From NCBI GenBank assembly GCA_030280995.1, contig JASXTE010000015.1, positions 5,381,001 through 5,445,000 of the forward strand: a stretch of DNA of 64,000 nt, given 5' to 3'. Shown piece by piece: positions 1 to 11,264 of this stretch. Under the pieces are notes generated by a model. It did no database searches and was not told where the DNA came from. It was given only the letters and a program-made list of their open reading frames with translations. How positions within the stretch are numbered: position 1 is the stretch's first letter; every line of letters begins with the position of its first letter. The translations under genes were made by a program, and so were the position numbers. Source of the DNA: Hemileia vastatrix (lineage: Eukaryota; Basidiomycota; Pucciniomycetes; Pucciniales; Zaghouaniaceae).

Positions 1-1880
1 GGTAATCTATGGTGGATCTCAGTATTATTGAAATTGAATGGAAATGTTATGGATGTGTGGACAACCTCCATACTTATAGGAAGTTTCTGGCTCAGTTGGA
101 GCCAGTGGTGGATTATTTTGTGGATATGCAGGAGTTGGAGAGTACTGACTCTGAAAGGGATATTTTCTGCTCTGCTCTGGCCAGGAATGTCAGAACTGAT
201 GTTTTTAAGGAGTTGGAAAGAAGGATAAGATGAAGAATCTTCCTAATGTGAATCAGAAATTGTCTTCTCATTCTGTGGTGAAGGAGTTTATGCAGGGTCA
301 TCTGAAACTCTTGGCAGTGGATTCCTACCAGGAAGCTAGCACCAAGTATGTTTGAAAGGTCAGTGATAATTTTGTATAAGATGTGGAGGAATCTAGGAAG
401 AAGGAAATTGTGAACAAGGGAAAGGCTCCTTAGAAGCCTAAAGAGGTTGATAAAGTTGTGGAACTGTTGGCTTATCTGACAAAAAAGCTACATATTTTTG
501 TTTGGGAGGCTCAGAAGGCCTATAAGGCTCCTTCTCAGCCTAGAGATTTTGAAAGGAGGGTTGGTAGGAGTGATCCTTGGGTCTTCTCTTATCTCAGAAT
601 GAAGGGCCACAAGTCCAATGATTGTTGGACACTGAATAGGAATGTGTCTGAAGGGAAGGTGGAAATTGGTGTGAAAGTGTTCAAGTTCCCAGATGGTTCT
701 TTTGTAAAGTGTAATGATGTTCAGGCTCCAGTGGACTTGGTGAGGGGGAGACATAATTTCAAATCAAGGAGGCCAAGATTATAAGAGTTACCTAATGAGG
801 CTTCTTTTTCTGGTAAAGGTGGAGATGATGGTAAGGGCAAGGAAATAGAAAAGGAGCCTAATAGAGTCTCATTTACATATTCTTTTGGGGGTTTGGAGTT
901 GTATTCTTGTGATGGAAAGTCAAGTGGAGAATACTTGACTGGTGTTTATGATGTGGAAGCAGGAAAGGTGGGAAGGCCTAAGAGCAGTTCTCAGGCTCAA
1001 CCAAAGCCTAAGGCTTCAAAGGTGGATCCTAAGCTGATTCCATCTAGGAATAAGTACAGAAAAGAGGAGCTGTATAAAATGCAGAAGGGTATAGCAGATA
1101 TTGGCCCCCCTAGTTTTGGAACATTTGTAATGAATGGTGAGCCAATTCCTATGGATGTTGATTCTGAATCTGAGGAGGATGTCCCTTTGGCTTCATTTAC
1201 AAAGCCTGCTGGATTTGAGACTCTGGTGAGGGGTCTGGTTTGATTCCTGTTGATGATAAATCTGTTGGTGGTTCAGGTCCTCAAGAATCTTCTAGGACCA
1301 AGGTAGTGAAGCAAAGAGCTCACTTTGAGAGGCCAGAGGTTTCTGGTCAAGTTAATGTTATGGACTCTTTCCTGGAAAGGATGAATCAGGGTCAGGTTTC
1401 CCTTACTTATTGGGAGTTGTATGCTATCAGTCCTGGGTTGGCTGATAGGCAGAAAAAGTTTTTGACCAGGAGAAGGGTTTCTTCTGGGAAAGTAGAATAC
1501 ATTTTTGATTCTGCTGAAAATTTGGAGAGGGTTTGGAAACTCATTTTTCTGCACCTCTGGGTTATGTCAATATCACTCTGAATGGCAAGGAGGCTAGGGC
1601 ATTGGTAGATTCAGGTTCTCAGATTAACCTGATTTCTTTTTTTGAGGCTACTCATTTGGGCCTCCTCATTAAAACAGGTATTGGTGGAAATTTGAGAGGG
1701 ATTGGTGGCCATGTCACTGAATTGGTTTTAAAATCTGAGTTTGTGAATTTGGATGTTGGAGGAGCCTCAGGGAAGGTTCATTTTTATATTTCCAAAGGAA
1801 CAGTAAAAGCAGTTTTGGTTTGTCCATTCTTGATGGATTTTCAAGAAAGAATTGGTTATCAGTTTGGAGTTGACTTGTGA
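1..1880 (+). pseudogene. A1 gag-protease remnant
   Basis: Colinear with the A2 Gag-protease frame from about 48.31 kb to 50.19 kb. Reading is split over at least five short frames (9-233, 458-784, 893-1243, 1240-1581, 1533-1880). The zinc-knuckle segment near 565-640 has lost its first two cysteines (the A2 copy is C-X2-C-X4-H-X4-C). The aspartic-protease motif is retained near 1600 (LVDSGSQ). At the point where A2 has an in-frame TAG, A1 has a Tyr codon (about 112), so the A2 stop is a later change. Structural and processing function is lost. Confidence 0.85.
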
Positions 1881-2063
1881 AGTTGAAAGGAGACTTCACA
1901 TGAGGTTATCATCTCCTGAAGAGGATTGTTGGGAGACCAGGCCTGGTTTTTCTTCAATCTGCCAGTGCATGGACTGTTGTAGGAGAAGAAGAGAATTGTG
2001 TGATTCCTCTGGTTTTTTAGATTAAGGCTCAGGCTCTAGAGGGAGTCTGTCTTTTTTAGAGTG

Positions 2064-2890
2064 ATGAAGGCTGATCACCCAAGTGCTACAACCTCTTACA
2101 AAGATGAGGAAATCCCAGGTTGTAGTAGGTCAGCTCCCTTGGAGATATGCTAAGTGAATTTTCAACTTTCTCTTTTTAAAATTTCTCTTCTCTAAGAGTA
2201 ATATTCAAGATTTTTATCAAGTTTTTTTTCTCTCTCAAAATTCTCAATTATTTTTAATTCAAGCTCAAATAAGAAGATTTGTTATATATAATTATTAAAT
2301 GATATGAGGAAAAGCTGTGGAGTGGTGGGATTGGGGTCTAAAAGTAATTTCTCCCGATTTTGCACCACTAGGGTTTCTTCTACACCTTTCAAAAGCATTA
2401 CCTTGGCCACATTTTTGAGCATTGAAGAAACCCCTGGTTATTTGTGTAGGATAGAAGAAGACTTAAGAAAAAAAAATAAAAATTTTAAGATAACTGAAGA
2501 AAATCAAGAAAAAAATCTTAAGATAATCAAGAAAGAATTAAAGAATTATTTTTTTGAAGATCATCAAGATCAATTTTTGAGCCTCCAGTATGAGGTTAAC
2601 CTTCCTAAATTTTTGAAGAAAGAAGATCAGCAAGATCAATTTTTGGGCCTCCAGAATAAGGTTAAACTGCACAAATTTTTAAAGAAAGAAAATCATCAAG
2701 ATCAATTTTTGGGCCTCCAGAATAAGGATAAACTGCACAATTATAGAGAATCTGATTCAGAGGAGGAATCAATATTTGAAGATTTATGAGATGGAAGTGA
2801 GGATGAAGATGTGGTATTGCATTAAAGTTTTGGAGTAGTGAGATTGGGGAATAAAAGTAAGTCCTACCAATTGTGCACAGCTAGGGTTTC
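2064..2890 (+). pseudogene. A1 pol N-terminal domain, interrupted by element B
   Basis: The ATG at 2064 overlaps the stop of the gag-protease frame as TGATG (2062-2066); A2 has TAATG at the same place. A TAA soon follows where A2 has a Gln codon. The protein segment at 2304-2789 is Lys/Glu/Asp-rich and carries repeated units with QDQFLGLQ followed by a KLHKFLKKE-like stretch. The function of this domain is unknown to me; it precedes reverse transcriptase in A2. It stops at the element B insertion and resumes at 11265. Confidence 0.75.
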
Positions 2891-3663
2891 TGTCACCGGA
2901 CGACCTACGCACAAGGTTGAGGATGTTCCTGAAAGTGAGATGAGAGATTTAGAAACTTCTTCGAAGCACAGAGGACTTATTTGAGGAAGTGGTTCGAAGG
3001 TTACTCAGAGTAAGAGCTACAGGTTAGAGGTTCGTTCAAGAAGAATTATAAAATAGTTTCAAAGTTAATAGGAATTCTTAAGATCTCACGAAGGGTTGGA
3101 AAACTCAATAAACAAAGATTTAGGATTTTAGAAATGAATATTGAGAAAATAAAAGAAAGATACAATAACAATGATTTAACTTTAAGGATTTACCACTATT
3201 AATGTAAATACAATTTTATAATTTAATTCTAAGGAATATCTAACCAAATACCCAACCCCTTTTATATCCTTTGTTCCTCCTCGCATTGACCTCCCTTCCA
3301 TCGCACCATTCGCATTCCATTGACCATTACTAACATACACTTAGACCCTCTTTGCTAAATTCCCGTCCATGCTCAATTTACCCCTTTTAATTAATTAACA
3401 AAACTTTAATTAAAAACTACTACTGTACTATTTCGTTGAACCTATCCCTGTGCGTTGCTTATTGAAAAGGACTAAGGCACCCTATTGGGAGATTGACTAA
3501 TTTAGATTTAGAGTTTAGGCTAGCGCAGTTAAATAGTAAGTACACAAAGGAAAATCGCAGTTGCTATGGAGAATTGCTTTCTGCGCTTCGAGTATAGATT
3601 TAGGACTCGATATTATTGATTTAATGAGCTGCTTTCGTCTTGAGTGTCACGTGGCGCGTGACA
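2891..3663 (-). repeat. Element B 3' LTR (leftmost on the map)
   Basis: Direct repeat of 10493-11264. Ends are TGTCACC and GCGTGACA. On the sense (minus) strand a TATA box, TATAAAAGG, lies at 3258-3266. No purine run directly abuts the inner edge. The nearest purine-rich stretch on the sense strand is about 50 nt inside, which is odd for a Ty3 element. Confidence 0.95.
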
Positions 3664-3772
3664 GATGCCCGGGTATAAGAATTGCGAATTCCGTTGAGCT
3701 TGAGCCATCTTCCCACACTAGTTTCCCTTCTTCTATAATTTTTTCCTCACTTATTAATTTCTCTTTTTTATA

Positions 3773-4724
3773 ATGAACTGCCCTACTCCCACACCTACGC
3801 CTCCACACCCTAAAGTGGATGGGGGAATGATCAGGCGACAATTTTAACAAACTTGCATGGCTTGTGAAAGCATGGAGTATTTCTGTGTCAAAAGTACGGC
3901 GACTCAAGGCCCTCGCCAGAAATGCGAGTTTTGCCGTTGGTGACAAGTGGGGTGCAATGCGTTGACGAAGAACGCAGAGATCGAAAAACGATTCACCAAG
4001 ACCAAGTTTTGGGTAATCCCTAAAACAAAAGAGGTTGTTGAAGACATTTGGGATGTCTCGATTGAAGATGAACAATTGGTGGGGGAAAATGATAAGGAAT
4101 TAAATAACGAGATCTCAACCTGGGTAACCCAGGCCACGAGTTCGAAGTGAGGTGTCAAGGAAGAGGTCGACAAGTTGGTGGAGGAAGATGAAGATGAAGT
4201 CCCTGTTCCAGGGCGGGCACCAAAGAAACGACGGGTGGTCATCGAAGACGACGAGGAGGAGAGTGAGGCAGAGGTCGAAGTGGCACCAAAGTTATTTTTA
4301 GAGCCTGACCCCATCTTCGAGGTAAGTTTTTTAATTGTTATTTTTAAGGATGAAGTTACTGATGAGTTTTGTTTAGACATCGAATACCCTTGAAGACCCG
4401 ATTGGGGAGCCTGCGCCGGTTATACCAACTGAGGCAAACCCTCCGGCCACGGATGTAATTGAAGAGCCTGAAGACACCCTGGACCAGGTGTGGTCGAAGA
4501 AACCTCATCAAGGTCGACGAGTAAGGCTCACTGAAGAGTTATGTGGGGAGGTCGACACAATTATCGACGCTGCTTCCTTCGACGTGGCAGAGGAGCTCTT
4601 GGAGATTGGAGAGGTGGTTCCGGTAGGAGAGGAGGAGGTATTTGAGAAATGCAGGAAGGAGATAAGGGTAGTTTTGGAGAAAATGAAAAGATTGGTTCGA
4701 GAAAAATTAAAAGAAAAAATTTGA
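3773..4724 (+). pseudogene. Plus-strand accessory gene inside element B, Zn2Cys6-like, with one intron
   Basis: It starts at ATG 3773, 110 bp inside the 3' LTR, and reads against gag-pol. Exon 1 is 3773-4321, exon 2 is 4377-4724. The 55-nt intron 4322-4376 has GTAAGT, a TACTGAT branch-like site and TTTAG, is phase 0, and joins the two open frames into about 300 codons. Cysteine codons at 3854, 3863, 3884, 3923, 3932 and 3953 give C-X2-C-X6-C-X12-C-X2-C-X6-C, the fungal zinc-cluster spacing. Downstream is a basic nuclear-signal-like PKKRRV (about 4220-4240), then acidic runs and a Lys-rich C-terminus. Three in-frame stops (TAA 3845, TGA 3941, TGA 4148) break it; each could be one C-to-T change. 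I infer a nuclear DNA- or chromatin-binding protein. No homologue is recognised beyond the cluster. Confidence 0.7.
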
Positions 4725-5608
4725 AATGAAAAGGAGATGTAAAGAAGTAGAAAAATTTGTATTTTAGTTTTATTTTATTTTATTTTTTTATTGTAGGTGA
4801 ATATTATTAATTTTATAAGATTTGGGAGAGAGAGAAAAAGAAAAAAGAAGTTTTAAATAAAAAAATTTAAGAATTTGAAAGAAGAAATTTAAAGAAAGAA
4901 AAAAGTTGTTTAATTGAAGGAAATTTTAAGGTTTTAAAAGGAAAATTTTATGTAAGAAAAGAGAGAGAAAAAGAAACGGTTTGTGATTGAGATGAGTTTG
5001 TTAAATTGAGGATTTAATGAAAGAAAAATATTTTATTTTATTTTTTTTGATTTTTTTATTTTTTTATTTTAAGGAAATTTTAGTTTGAAAAGAGAGGAAG
5101 TAGAAAGAAAAGAAAAAAAAAGAATTTAGAATTTAAGAGAATTTTGAAAAGAAGAATTATTTGTTTCAAAGAATTATTATAGGGAGATTTAGAGGTTGAA
5201 GTTAAGTTCGAGGAAATGGTCGTGCCGTACAAGATTTGATGGTTCGAAGAAAAGAAAATTTTTTAAAGAGAGAATAAATTTTTAGAGAAGAAAAATTTTT
5301 AAAGAGAATTTTTAAGAAAAGAATGTTTTTTAGAGAATTGAAAAAGAGAAAAGAAAGAAAATATTTAGAAAGATTTAAGAGTTTTTTTTTATTTATTTAT
5401 TTATGTTTATTCTATTTTATTTTTATTTTATTTTATTTAATTTTACTTTTGATTTTACTTTTAGTTGGTGTTTTGAGAAAAATTATATAGAAGTAGAAGA
5501 AAGAAAAAAGAAGAGAGAGAGAAGAGAAAACAAGGCTAAGAAATTTAAGAGGTGTTTAGATTTTAAAGAAAGAAAGAAAAAGAAAAGGAAATTTAAATAA
5601 AAGAAATT
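4725..5608. other. Purine/AT-rich spacer in element B
   Basis: No credible gene. The plus strand is dominated by A and G runs (GAAAGAAAAA-type) with T-rich islands near 5030-5060 and 5385-5460. It separates the 3' end of the plus-strand zinc-cluster gene from the 3' end of the minus-strand pol, so the two units converge here. Poly(A) or termination signals for both could lie in it. Confidence 0.6.
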
Positions 5609-6127
5609 TTAAGGTTTTGGTTTTAATGGATATTTCAAATGAAAGGATTTTAGGAGTTCAGGGGCGTTAGAAACATTGATGGCTGGTTCCCAGGATGTTT
5701 TGTCTGAGTCATTGAGGAAGCCTTCCCATTCTACGAGGTATTGAAGTTTCCCCTTGCATATTCTTGAATCAAGGATACAACTTACTTCCCACTCTAGATG
5801 ATCTTCTACTTCGACTGGTTCCGGAGGGGGTTGGTTCTTGCCCGGGTATATTTCTCGAGCCAGTTCCAGGAGAGATACATGGAAAACAGGGTGGATCTCC
5901 TGCCATTTAGGAGGTAACTTGAGTCGAAATGCAGTTTTAGAGACTTCAGAGTCAATTTCGAATGGTCCCAAGCGCTTTTCAGCCAGTTTCTTTTATGGTC
6001 GTGTTGTTCAAATGTTTCGTGCGTCGAGCCATACTTTGTCACCTGGTTTAAAGGAAGGAGCAGATTGTCAATGTTTGTCGGCCTGTTCCTTGTATCTTCG
6101 AATCACTGATTCCAAATTTGTTTTAAG
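5609..6127 (-). pseudogene. B integrase C-terminus with chromodomain
   Basis: The frame 5609-5971 holds a GPF-type module (MGPFEI, then HPVFHVSLLE) followed by a chromodomain of about 55 residues starting near EWEVSCILDS, with the aromatic positions LQYLVEW and TSWEP. This is the targeting module of Tf1/sushi-like chromoviruses, which binds modified histone tails. The segment 5972-6127 links to the integrase core in a shifted frame (second piece 5806-6042). The last residues KPKP precede a normal stop. Confidence 0.9.
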
Positions 6128-6787
6128 TTATTCTTGAAGTCGTGATATAGTTCGAAGATAATGTTCCGCAGGATGATTAGTTCCTACATGGATTGAGTTG
6201 AATCGAGGATGTCGTCCATAAATGGTTTCGAAGGGAGATTGTCGTGTCAAAGAATGAGTCCAGTTATTATAAGTAAATTTGGCCAATGGTAACCATGTGT
6301 TCCAATCGTCTTGTTGGTAACTGACATACATTCAAAGATATTGTTTGAGGATTTGGTTAACTCTTTCTGTTTGACCATCGGTTTCAGGGTGATAGGCCGT
6401 GGAGAGGTTCCTCGTGATATTGAGTTTTTGACACAGTTGGGTCCAGAAAGTGGATACAAACAATGAGCCTCTATCTGAAATAATATCATTTGGTAAGCCG
6501 TGTTTAGAAAATACATATTCTAGAAACAATTTTGACATATCTTCTGCTGTAGCAGTAGTAGTGGTTTTAATGAAAATAGACATTTTTGAAAATCTATCTA
6601 CTATTACTAATATAGCATCAAAATCATTAGAAATAGGAAGTTGAGAAATGAAATCCATAGATATAGATTCCCAAGGTTTAGAGGGAATAGGAAGTGGTTG
6701 AATCAACCCATGCTTCCGGTGACGGGGAGCCTTATTCCTATTACATTTGTAACAAGCTTTTATATAGGCCTTGATTTCCCTGGTCAT
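6128..6787 (-). pseudogene. B integrase: zinc-binding end and catalytic core
   Basis: Frame 6332-6787 carries CYKCN of the HHCC module, the first catalytic Asp in SMDFISQLP, the second in SDRGSLF, and Glu in DGQTERVNQ (DD35E layout). A TGA at about 6329-6331 splits it from 6128-6331, which continues with YVSYQQDDWNTWLPLA. The stop falls at a position where related elements have Arg or Trp, so one substitution separates the halves. It would catalyse integration of element cDNA. Confidence 0.88.
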
Positions 6788-7048
6788 ACCTGGCCAGAAG
6801 AAATCCCTCGCTATTAACTGGTAGGTTTTATCAACCCCAAAATGACCAGCTAATGGAGAATCATGTCGACTGTTGAAAATCCATAATTTTATCTCATTGT
6901 TGTCGGGTATGACTACTCTACCTTCGAAGACTAATAGACCTGATTCAATACTAAATCTTTTGGCCCCTTGCTTCGAGAGTATTTTGTCTTTTAACCCTAA
7001 ACAATATTCATCCTTCGACTGAGCCTCGAGGATGTTGGGTAGTGGATT

Positions 7049-7474
7049 TCAAAAAGATTGAATTGTCATCGAATTAAGTTGATGAGTTGTTAACATTGAT
7101 TCGTTGAAGATTGATTGCACATTTGCTGGGTTCTTGTCAGCAAATGTGTCCCCCCGCTGTGGGTAAACGTTGTCCCGACGTGACAAGATATCTGGGACAA
7201 TGCAGTTTTTTCCTGGGCGATAGGAAATAGAGAAAGAAAATTCAGACAAAAATTCAGCCCACCTGGCTTGACGCCTGGTTAAAACTTTAAAAGACATGAA
7301 GTATTTCAAAGCATTATGATCTGTTAAGATTTGAAAAGGACTATCTAGGCTGAGAAGAAAAGAACGCCATTTTTTAAGACAATGGATAATAGCTAAAAGC
7401 TCTTTGTCATGAATTTCATAATTTAATTCTGCGGCTATGAGTTTGCGTGACTCAAAAGCAACAGGATGAAACAA
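7049..7474 (-). pseudogene. B RNase H domain
   Basis: Starts with FHPVAFESRKL and contains YEIHDKELLAI and LTDHNALKYF, the usual RNase H motifs of Ty3 elements, followed by ARWAEFLSEFSFSISYRPGK. The linker to RT (7475-7896) has frame breaks. The region 6788-7048 between RNase H and integrase shows more stops than flanking parts. Confidence 0.87.
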
Positions 7475-8358
7475 ATTTGTTTCAGGATTTAATTGGGAGA
7501 TGACCCCTGCAATAGCATAATCGCTCGCATCTGTCTCAACTATTGTCGAAGAATTGGGGCTGTGGTGAAAGCCGTTTTTAGTGCTTTGAATTCCTTTCGT
7601 GCTGTAGAAGTAAAAACAAAAGGAATATCTTTTCTAAGAAGAGAAGTAAGTTTGGAAATAGTTTTAGAGTAATCTTTAATAAATCTCCTTTAGAAGTTTG
7701 AAAAACCTAAAAATCCTTGGAGTGATTTAATGTTTTTGGGCTCAGGCCATTCCAGGATTTTCTGGACTTTTTTGTCATCCATGACTAAACCGTCAGTGGA
7801 AAAGGTAAAACCCAAAAAATCAATTGATTTGAGGTGGAATTCGCATTTATTATGCTTGGCGTAGAGACCATGATCTTGAAGACGATTTAGGACCTGTCAA
7901 ACATGATGAATATGTTCATCTAGTGTTTTCCAGAATATTAAAATATCGTCTAAATAGACGACTACAAATTGTTCAACAACATCTTGAAAGATATCATTAA
8001 CAAAAGTTTGAAAAGTTGAAGGTGCGTTACATAATCCAAAAGGCATGACTAAATATTCAAAACTACCAAATCTAGTGCGCATTGCAGTCAGTGGTTCATG
8101 ACCTTCTGCAATGCAAATCAGATTATAAGCGCCTCTAAGATCAATTTTAGAAAAGAAATTAGCACCATTGAAAAGGGTAAGAAGTAATGACATAGGAGGA
8201 ACAGGATATGCATTCTTCTTCGTGACTGTGTTGAGCTTTCTATAGTCAACACACAACCTAAGACTACCGTCCTTCTTTTTTACAAAGAGAACAGGGGAGC
8301 CGGTTGGAGATTTACTGGCTCTGATGTAAACTTTGGCTACATTCTCTGCAATGTAGTC
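7475..8358 (-). pseudogene. B reverse transcriptase
   Basis: The best open segment, 7897-8256, contains [32 protein letters not shown] and the catalytic [12 protein letters not shown] at the protease/RT boundary (about 8356-8358) and another after HIHHV (about 7894-7896) interrupt the frame; both fit CGA-to-TGA changes. The thumb and connection region 7475-7890 reads in pieces. Confidence 0.9.
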
Positions 8359-9219
8359 TCAAAGAACTTGAGATTCGTCCTTGGATAAAGAATAGACAGG
8401 ACCTGCCGGAGGTACTGGGCCTATTAACTCTATTTGATGGTCGTAGGGTCGATGAGGTGGTAACTTATCGGCCTTGCGGATTGAGAAAACATCGAGGAAA
8501 TCGTGGTAGATTTCCGGTAGAGTTGATTTGATGGCTTCAACGTTTATTTGGTCGTCCTCTTCATCTTCGAGAGAATCTGTCCAGGTGATACCTGTATTGA
8601 GAGAGCATAATTCGATTACTTCGAGGCAATTTAAATCCTCTTTGAGTGAAGTCATTGAGCTAGAAGGGTTAGCCAATTGCTCATTTAGAGAAGGATCAGA
8701 TGCTTGCAAGTCATCTGGCAGAGACTTGTCCTCTAGCAGGACGTTGTCAGGCGGGTTGTTTAACTCCCTATTGACCTGCATTGAAGAATCAGAAATATAC
8801 TTAGATCGTGGGGTGATCAATGCCCTAGTCCAATCAATTTCGGGATTCCAATGCGTTAAAAAGTCATGGCCAAGAATGGTATTGTCCATCCTTGGGGCAT
8901 CCAAGACTGATAATTCCCACTCGAAGGGGGGAAAGTTCGGAAAGTTGAAAACCCATAAAACTTTCTTACTTACCCAATATTTGGGTTCCTCTGATTCGAC
9001 CAAATAGATTGGAGTTTGATCGATATCTGTAAATGTTAGTTGAAGCTTCTCGGCAAAAGATAAACTAACAAATGAAATTGAAGCTCCAGAGTCTATATGA
9101 CAACTGAAGGGGATATCCTCCTTAAAAAGAATGAATCTCAAGCGGTTTAAGGCAACTCCAGTCCTTAAGACATGGAGGTTCTGTGCACTGGGAGAGATAA
9201 GATAGTTTGCTTTGCACAC
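8359..9219 (-). pseudogene. B aspartic protease and RT leader
   Basis: About 286 codons. The protease active site is HIDSGASISFVS at roughly residues 41-52, with a flap-end motif NTILGHDFLTHWNP further on. An acidic linker (SLEDEEDDQ) follows, then LPPHRPYDHQIEL, the standard entry to Ty3 RT. Its frame differs from that of gag, so expression needed a shift or another device. It would mature Gag and Pol. Confidence 0.88.
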
Positions 9220-9233
9220 AAGTAAACTATCTA

Positions 9234-10417
9234 CTAGTTTTTTGACTTCGAACTAGTACCTTCTCTTTCCTTCAACTTTACACAGTCTTCCAACTTGTGC
9301 TTACCCCCACAATACATACATAACCCATTATCTGCTCGCCTCTTCCTCTCAGCTTCTTTAAGTTCCCCTTTAGGATCCAGTACTTTGCTGATATCGCCTG
9401 GGGTCGAGCCTTTTGGTCGAGGTTTATCCTTTCCCTTATTGGGTTTGGATTGAGTCGAGGAGGATTGATTTGGTCGTGGGTGAGAAGAAGGTCCCTATTT
9501 AAAATTTAGGCCTTGAGATTTGTTGGCATATCGACAATGTTGAAGTCGTCCTTGATAAACGCCGTCAAGTTTGAGGGTTCGATCCATTTAATCCGTTAAA
9601 GTAGTCATCTTCTGACCGTGAAGATTTAATTGATCCAGAATCCTCGAAGGAAGACCTTTCTTGAAATGATACTTAAGGGCAGCATCATTCCAACCTACTC
9701 GAGTTTGAAGTGCTCTGAAGTTCGAGATATATTCAAAGGCTTTACCATTATCACTCATGCGAAGAAAATCAAGTTCAATTTCTGCGTTGTCCGTTTCATT
9801 AGGGTCCCCAAACAACGTAAAAAGTTGGTCTTCGAACTTTTCCCAATTATTGATAAGTAAGTGGGTTTCTGTCGAAGAAAGCATGAGTATATAAGGTTTG
9901 AACCATCTTGCTGCTTTCCTGGCTAGGAATGAAGAAGCGTAAACAACCTTTGATTGGTCGCTGTTAAAGGTTCGAGGGTCATTATGGAACAGTAGCTTGC
10001 AGGTTTGCAAGAAGTGTCGCAATCTGTCGGGGTGATCTCTGTTGAATTTGTCAGGAGATTTCATAAAAGGAGTTTTGAGCTTAGATCCCTCTGAAGACGT
10101 TGAATTTGAAAGGGTTTTCATGAAAAGTCTCATGAAATCTTCCAGAGAGTTAGATGGTCCAGGTTCTGAGGATTGGCCAGAAGGGTGATTGGCAGGGGCG
10201 GATGGTGCCTCGTGCATTGTATCCTCTCCTTCTTCTTCATCACTAGAATCCTCAAAATCTTGTGGGATGTCTTCTACAGATTGAACTGAATGTTGCCGTT
10301 CCCTAAGGTCGAGTGGTTCCAAAGAGTGAGTGCGGGAAACAGACCTTGTGGCTGTTGGCCTGCCTCTAGCGCGAGCTCTAGTAGTAGCGCCTGTAGGAGG
10401 AGTGCGTTGAACAGGTG
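9234..10417 (-). pseudogene. B gag: capsid domain and zinc knuckle
   Basis: The main frame 9588-10322 has an acidic N-terminal part and a Retrotrans_gag-type capsid domain (SPDKFNRDHPDRLRHFLQ, then ARWFKPYI). The frame stays open upstream to about 10417 through an Arg-rich stretch (RARARGRP). There is no ATG at its head, so the start codon seems lost. Downstream of TAA 9588-9590 the same frame continues to TAG 9234 with a knuckle C-X2-C-X3-H-X4-C near 9285-9325 and a further internal TAG. Confidence 0.82.
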
Positions 10418-10477
10418 CAATTTAAAATTTTAAAAACACCTAAAAGGACGTAGTAGTGCAAAGAATGAGAACTACGG

Positions 10478-10491
10478 AGAATTAAATTATA
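10478..10491 (-). promoter_or_regulatory. B primer-binding site, predicted self-priming
   Basis: One base inside the 5' LTR, the sense strand reads TATAATTTAATTCT. It does not start with TGG, so it is not a standard tRNA site. Its exact complement, AGAATTAAATTATA, lies on the sense strand of the LTR at 10819-10832, about 36 nt after the start of the TATA box at 10860-10868. That is where the transcript could begin. The layout matches Tf1-type self-priming, in which the RNA 5' end folds onto the binding site. Confidence 0.6.
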
Positions 10492-10492
10492 C

Positions 10493-11264
10493 TGTCACCT
10501 GACGACCTACGCACAAGGTTGAGGATGTTTCTGAAAGTGAGATGAGAGATTTAGAAACTTCTTCGAAGCACAGAGGAATGATTTGAGGAAGTGGTTCGAA
10601 GGTTACTCAAAGTAAGAGCTACAGGTTTGAGGTTCGTTCGAGAAGAATTATAAAATAGTTTCAAAGGTAATAGGAATTCTTAAGATCTCACGAAGGGTTG
10701 GAAAACTCAATAATCAAAGATTTAGGATTTTAGAAATGAATATTGAGAAAATAAAAGAAAGATACAATAACAATGATTTAACTTTAAGGATTTACCACTA
10801 TTAATGTAAATACAATTTTATAATTTAATTCTAAGGAATATCGAACCAAATACCCAACCCCTTTTATATCCTTTGTTCCTCCTTGCATTGACCCCCCTTC
10901 CATCGCACCATTCCCATTCCATTGACAATTACTAACATACACTTAGACCCTCTTTGCTAAATTCCCGTCCATGCTCAATTTACCCCTTTTAATTAATTAA
11001 CAAAACTTTAATGAAAAACTACTACTGTACTATTTCGTTGAACCTAGCGCTGTGCGTCGCTTATTGAAAAGGACTAAGGCACCCTATTGGGAGATTGACT
11101 AATTTAGATTTAGAGTTTATGCTAGCGCAGTTAAATAGTAAGTACACAAAGGAAAATCTCAGTTGCTATGGAGAATTGCTTTCTGCGCTTTGAGTATAGA
11201 TTTAGGACTCGATATTATTGATTTAATGAGCTGCTTTCGCCTCAGTGTCACATGGCCCGTGACA
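10493..11264 (-). repeat. Element B 5' LTR
   Basis: 772 bp with TGTCACC...CCGTGACA ends. TATAAAAGG on the minus strand is at 10860-10868. The inner edge (10493) abuts the primer site; the outer edge abuts the target duplication GTTTC at 11265-11269. Confidence 0.95.

Larger units (their letters stand above)
2891..11264 (-). mobile_element. Element B: chromodomain Ty3/gypsy retrotransposon, inserted in A1
   Basis: Two LTRs of 773 and 772 bp (2891-3663, 10493-11264) have TGTCAC...GTGACA ends and are flanked by the 5-bp duplication GTTTC (2886-2890 and 11265-11269). Removing one copy restores the A sequence exactly as in A2 near 51.13 kb. On the minus strand the order is gag, protease, RT, RNase H, integrase, chromodomain. 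A separate plus-strand gene sits between the chromodomain and the 3' LTR. By eye the LTRs differ at about 25 positions, so the insertion is not recent. Several nonsense codons inactivate it. Confidence 0.95.
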
